Shown: positions 8,201 to 10,132 of the stretch, piece after piece
Layout: the number at the start of each line of letters is the position of its first letter
Position numbering within the stretch: the stretch's first letter is position 1
Origin: Nephromyces sp. MM_2019
Taxonomy: Eukaryota; Apicomplexa; Aconoidasida; Nephromycida
Direction: 5' to 3'
NCBI GenBank assembly: GCA_015657535.1
Contig: JADHZB010000151.1
Location: 1 to 10,132, forward strand
DNA length: 10,132 nucleotides
Program-made: the position numbers and the translations under genes
Notes under the pieces: model-generated
The model's input: the letters and a program-made list of their open reading frames with translations, nothing else
Databases searched by the model: none
Told to the model about the DNA's origin: nothing

Positions 8201-9577
8201 TGTGTTTGTGTAGCCGCATACCTATGTGTGTGTGTCTGCACTTGTGTGCGTATTTTATGGATTTACGATGTAATGTTACTCTGTTCAACTTTACCCCTGA
8301 TTTGGGGGATACATATCAAGCAAAACTGTGATACCAATTTATGCGAGAAAAGCGACACACACACACCCATTAGACAGCTTTCGAATATGCTGGAGCTTCA
8401 TTGATCGCACACACCCATCTACCACTCGCCACACACACCTAACTAACCGCAAAAAGATAAAGGAGCCCACGCACAAGCTCCCCTCCAATTCTCCAGGATG
8501 TAGGTACACTCGGGCGAATATGTGCCTGTAGTACGTTTCAAAATTATATACACTGGCGTATTCACGGTGAATCCTGCCTTTTAATCTTGAGAAAGCGTAT
8601 GCTTTATGGTGTATGTACACTCGCCGAAACCGCTGTATATCAATCATCTTCATCATTTTAATCATCTTCATGTTCAACTGAATACTTGAGCTCCTTCTTA
8701 GTCTTCTTCTGCTTCTTCTTTTCCTGAATCTTTTACTTCTTCATCTCCTCTTTATCCTCCTCTTCTTCATATTCATCATCATCTTGGTCTTCTTCATCTT
8801 CCATTTCATCTTCATCTTCTTCGTCTCCACCCCCCGCCCTCCTCCCTCTCCCTCTTAGGCCAAACCCCAAGTTTTCTTCAAATGATGGAAGCGTGATGAA
8901 CCCACCTCCAAGCAGCTTCCCCCCAGCACACCACCCTCCGCCCTCCACCTGTAATGAAGGACCCGCTCCACGGACGCATGCAATGCTTCCAGACTATTGC
9001 AACTACTCCTTAGACTATACTCCCTCTCTTGCAGCCCCTCCCATGATGTTTCCTAGTCACCAGCCGTTTGTTGATTACACTCCCCCTAGCCGCTTATCCT
9101 ACCCTCATTTCCCCCCTCATTATGGTGTGAATGTCCACCCCTCCTATGATGGTGTATCTATGAGGGGGGATTATGAGGTGGAGGGTTTGAATGAGCCATC
9201 AAATCCAACCTCTCCCTCCAAAGATCTTTCAAATGGCATTGATAAGCCTTTGAGTGATTATGAGCTTCAAACTGCACAGACTGGCCATTCGGCAACTGCC
9301 TCGATGACAAAGGTTGGGGGGTATTGGAGGTGGTGTGGGGGGTGGTTGTGGGGGGTGGTTGTGGGGGGGACTTTATGTGGAGGATTTTGAGTGGGATTGG
9401 TTGAGTAAGGTGTGTTGAGAGTGGAGGATTTTGAATGGAGGATGTTAAGTGTGCTGAGCAGCGTAGAAACTGTTTTTTACTGTGTGTGTGTGTTATTTGC
9501 AGATAAAGAAACGCTGCGCTAACTGGCCGAAGTGTGCTTTCGGTGACAAGTGTAGGTACATTCATCCTGCCGAAAAG
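5044..9577 (+). CDS. Nab2/ZC3H14-like nuclear poly(A)-binding CCCH zinc-finger protein, 7 exons in view, 3' end outside window
   Basis: The reading is join(5044-5238, 5593-5893, 6073-6122, 6838-7396, 7895-7991, 8859-9312, 9503-9577), 1731 nt or 577 codons, with no stop and every junction in phase with GT...AG. Residues 1-80 form a helical PWI-like fold like the N-terminus of ZC3H14 and Nab2: DVEILTEYAW, then EELQEFLGDQ, then across the intron KPFVKWVLNLV. Residues 86-552 are a low-complexity linker with a basic patch (NKRQKTR, about 221-227) that could be a nuclear localisation signal, a glycine-rich stretch from about 232, an acidic patch around 376-386, and two DYTP motifs. Residues 557-573 are a zinc finger with ligands C557, C563, C569 and H573. 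Known family members bind poly(A) RNA in the nucleus, limit tail length and couple to mRNA export; that role here is inferred. The start is the first ATG before the fold. The CCCH exon ends on a good donor (GTAAGT), so more fingers should follow. Exon boundaries 4/5 and 5/6 are the least certain. Confidence 0.88.
5239..5592 (+). other. Gene C intron 1
   Basis: This 354-nt GTATGA...TTTAG intron is TG-rich throughout on the sense strand and ends in a short pyrimidine run (ttctctgtttag). It contains no CA-rich half, unlike introns 3 and 5. I see no gene inside it. Confidence 0.88.
5593..5893 (+). CDS. Gene C exon 2: end of PWI-like domain and start of linker
   Basis: It has 100 codons plus one base (phase 1). 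The opening SKPFVKWVLNLVR supplies the last helix of the N-terminal fold, with W72 in the position of the conserved tryptophan in ZC3H14-type domains. The rest is a His/Pro-rich and then Ser/Pro/Ala-rich linker. The donor is GTGAGC; reading past it gives only TG-repeat translation. Confidence 0.9.
5894..6072 (+). other. Gene C intron 2
   Basis: This 179-nt GTGAGC...TATAG intron is TG-rich on the sense strand. The acceptor follows a T-rich stretch (tctattcttgttgtatag). Confidence 0.87.
6073..6122 (+). CDS. Gene C exon 3: 50-nt small exon
   Basis: Two bases complete a His codon and are followed by 16 codons reading TSTQRIFSLAVQDATK. It ends in phase 0 at the donor GTGCGT. The piece is short, but both splice sites fit, the phase agrees on both sides, and the hydrophobic pattern RIFSLAV looks coding. 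It may be a conserved short motif in the linker. Confidence 0.85.
6123..6837 (+). other. Gene C intron 3, TG-rich 5' half and CA-rich 3' half
   Basis: This is a 715-nt GTGCGT...CGCAG intron. From about 6165 to 6385 the sense strand is dominated by TG repeats; from about 6410 to 6600 by CA repeats, and from there to 6837 by C/A-rich sequence. An open frame extends upstream of the acceptor (from 6598), but its translation there is low-complexity PTP/HT sequence from the C/A-rich tract. A TATATAAGG at about 6390 and an AATAAA near 6430 are probably chance within the intron. Confidence 0.8.
6139..6148 (-). promoter_or_regulatory. TGTACATACA element in gene C intron 3
   Basis: It is the reverse complement of TGTATGTACA and begins at position 17 of the intron, after ggttgggga. 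The gene A copy has the same orientation, position and preceding G-run. Confidence 0.45.
6838..7396 (+). CDS. Gene C exon 4: long disordered linker
   Basis: It has 186 codons plus one base. It starts ARGSKVSN after the acceptor cgcgcag, has a basic cluster (NKRQKTR) likely to act as a nuclear localisation signal, then glycine runs, an RGSQRREER stretch and Ser/Pro-rich sequence ending MMEN. The donor GTTAGG is weak but is forced: the next in-frame codon is TAG at 7399. The split codon (g + ag, Glu) agrees with exon 5. Confidence 0.82.
7397..7894 (+). other. Gene C intron 4
   Basis: This 498-nt GTTAGG...TTCAG intron is G/T-rich at its start and TG-rich to about 7740. It then becomes mixed sequence with a TGTAGGTACA site at 7709 and a near match at 7848. 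It ends in a pyrimidine tract (ttttcaacttcttcag). Confidence 0.78.
7709..7718 (+). promoter_or_regulatory. TGTAGGTACA element in gene C intron 4
   Basis: An exact copy; a near copy, TGTATGTACC, lies at 7848-7857, 37 bp before the acceptor boundary. Confidence 0.4.
7895..7991 (+). CDS. Gene C exon 5: acidic then helical segment
   Basis: Two bases finish the Glu codon, then 31 codons begin LPNQCAEDDQDLEQEE and end VILKLVDSAIHT, followed by two bases of a Val codon. The acceptor is good. The 3' end is less certain: GTGGGT at 7992 is chosen because it gives the phase that exon 6 needs, while GTGTGG at 7990 or GTGATT at about 7954 are alternatives. Confidence 0.7.
8499..8619 (+). promoter_or_regulatory. 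Pair of TGTANGTACA elements in gene C intron 5
   Basis: TGTAGGTACACTCGGGCGAA at 8499 and TGTATGTACACTCGCCGAAA at 8610 agree in most positions over 20 bp and are 111 bp apart. This looks like a longer shared element than the 10-mer alone. Confidence 0.5.
8690..8858 (+). other. Long pyrimidine tract before the gene C exon 6 acceptor
   Basis: About 170 nt of CTT/TCC-rich sequence with few purines lead to cctcttag. It is far longer than an ordinary polypyrimidine tract. Its complement yields an acidic Glu/Asp open frame on the minus strand that I take as an artefact. Confidence 0.75.
8859..9312 (+). CDS. Gene C exon 6: Pro/Tyr-rich linker
   Basis: One base completes a codon, then 151 codons follow, ending SATASMTK in phase 0 before GTTGGG. 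The sequence is rich in Pro, Tyr, Ser and His, with two similar motifs (SLDYTPSLA and FVDYTPPSR), then a more charged end (KDLSNGIDKPLSDYELQ). Past the donor the frame degenerates into G/T repeat translation, which supports the boundary. Confidence 0.84.
9313..9502 (+). other. Gene C intron 6
   Basis: This 190-nt GTTGGG...TTGCAG intron begins with a G-rich GGT/GTGG tract (about 9313-9370) and ends with a short TG run followed by ttatttgcag. Confidence 0.9.
9503..9577 (+). CDS. Gene C exon 7: first CCCH zinc finger
   Basis: It has 25 codons in phase 0 at both ends, with strong sites on each side (ttatttgcag and GTAAGT). It reads KKRCANWPKCAFGDKCRYIH and then PAEK: C-x5-C-x5-C-x3-H, with the WPKC and GDKC spacing typical of Nab2/ZC3H14 fingers rather than TTP-type C-x8-C fingers. 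These fingers bind adenosine-rich RNA in the known family. Confidence 0.95.
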
Positions 9578-10132
9578 GTAAGTAATCCTATGATCTTGTT
9601 TGCATGTTTGTGTGTCTACATGTGTGTTGTTTGTGTTGTTGGGAGCATTTAGTGATGGTGTAGGTTTCTGGAGCTTTATACATATGCGCTTTTACCAGCT
9701 CGCTTGTGTGTCTGTACATGTCAATGTGTTGCTGAGGTCACCTGTTATGCGTGGCTTTCATTGTGAAGATATGCTTTTTTTTACTTGACATATATTCTTG
9801 AGTGTGTTACATCCCCGATGTCTCTGTGTGTGTTACTTCAGCTGTACCTTCCATGTGTGTGCCACCTCCCCACTCCATCTTGTGTGTGCGACTTAACCCT
9901 ACCCCCCTCTCCTGTGCATCACTTCAGCCCACCCTCTTGTGTGTGGCACTTAACCCACCCCTCTTGTGTGTGGCACTTAACCCACCCTCTTGTGTGTGGC
10001 ACTTAACCCTACCCCCCTCTCCTGTGCATCACTTCAGCCCACCCTCTTGTGTGTGGCACTTAACCCACCCTCTTGTGTGTGGCACTTAACCCACCCTCTT
10101 GTGTGTGGCACTTAACCCACCCTCTTGTGTGT
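9578..10132 (+). other. Gene C intron 7, partial
   Basis: The donor GTAAGT follows exon 7. The sequence is TG-rich and mixed to about 9800, then a pyrimidine-rich tandem array to the window edge. No stop or next finger exon is seen, so the intron is at least 555 nt. Confidence 0.82.
9837..10132. repeat. 26-30 bp minisatellite with a 110-bp higher-order period
   Basis: The units run ACTTAACCCACC, then CTCTTGTGTGTGGC, with lengths 30, 27, 27 and 26 bp, which sum to 110 bp. The 30-bp variant (containing CCTGTGCATC) begins at 9891 and again at 10001, exactly 110 bp apart. After 10031 the array goes on with 27-, 26- and 26-bp units to the window edge. More degenerate copies occupy 9837-9890, the first related to the array near 2.2 kb. 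Confidence 0.92.

Larger units (their letters stand above)
7992..8858 (+). other. Gene C intron 5, TG to CA to CT tract
   Basis: This is an 867-nt intron. TG repeats run from 7992 to about 8260. CA-rich sequence follows from about 8352 to 8440, then mixed sequence with two TGTANGTACA sites (8499, 8610), then a long pyrimidine tract from about 8690 to the acceptor cctcttag. I found no exon inside it, though a short extra one cannot be ruled out. Confidence 0.72.

Noticed and set aside
7930..8331. Cys/Val-rich plus-strand protein extending gene C exon 5
   Set aside because: After 7991 the residues come from TG repeats (VCVGVRVCV-type), so this is intron.
8733..8948. Acidic Glu/Asp-rich minus-strand protein
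   Set aside because: It is the complement of the long pyrimidine tract and of gene C exon 6, with no splice or start support.
9551..9560. TGTAGGTACA copy in exon 7 as a regulatory site
   Set aside because: It encodes Cys-Arg-Tyr of the zinc finger, which explains the sequence; counted as an occurrence but not annotated.
9837..10132. CRISPR array
   Set aside because: The repeats are head-to-tail without unique spacers, and the context is eukaryotic with spliced genes.

Overview
This is a stretch of a eukaryotic nuclear genome, almost certainly from a protist. Its coding sequence is cut into small exons separated by GT...AG introns. The introns are full of TG/CA microsatellites, minisatellites and purine or pyrimidine tracts. 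Most long open frames are simple-sequence artefacts, so the genes were read by joining exons in phase. Dense TG-rich introns and short proline-rich exons would fit an alveolate of the coccidian type, but that placement is a weak guess. I see no prokaryotic signals, rRNA, tRNA, CRISPR array or transposase.

Gene C (+, 5044 to 9577, running off the right edge) is the well-supported gene. Seven exons join in phase to give 577 residues. It opens with a PWI-like helical N-terminal domain split between exons 1 and 2, followed by a long disordered linker (P, H, G, S, Y-rich). It reaches a first CCCH zinc finger (C-x5-C-x5-C-x3-H) in exon 7. This order is that of the nuclear poly(A)-binding proteins Nab2/ZC3H14. 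Further fingers are expected beyond the window.

Two less certain genes flank it. Gene B (+, about 3173 to 4881) is a chain of small exons encoding a helical, unrecognised protein. Its stop codon lies 162 bp before the start codon of gene C. Gene A (-, 1 to 1721, incomplete at both ends) is three phase-compatible exons of an unrecognised basic protein running off the left edge. All three genes share one habit: their introns are G/T-rich on the sense strand near the donor, and several become C/A-rich near the acceptor.

Layout: 1-143 exon of A; 144-1372 CA-rich intron of A with a 28-bp-type minisatellite; 1373-1438 and 1616-1721 exons of A; 1722-3172 simple sequence with a pyrimidine minisatellite at about 2113-2510 and no secure gene; 3173-4881 gene B; 4905-5034 decamer array; 5044-9577 gene C; 9578-10132 start of its intron 7, ending in a second minisatellite related to the first and carrying a 110-bp higher-order period. 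A near-palindromic 10-mer, TGTANGTACA, recurs eight times in the window, mostly in introns.
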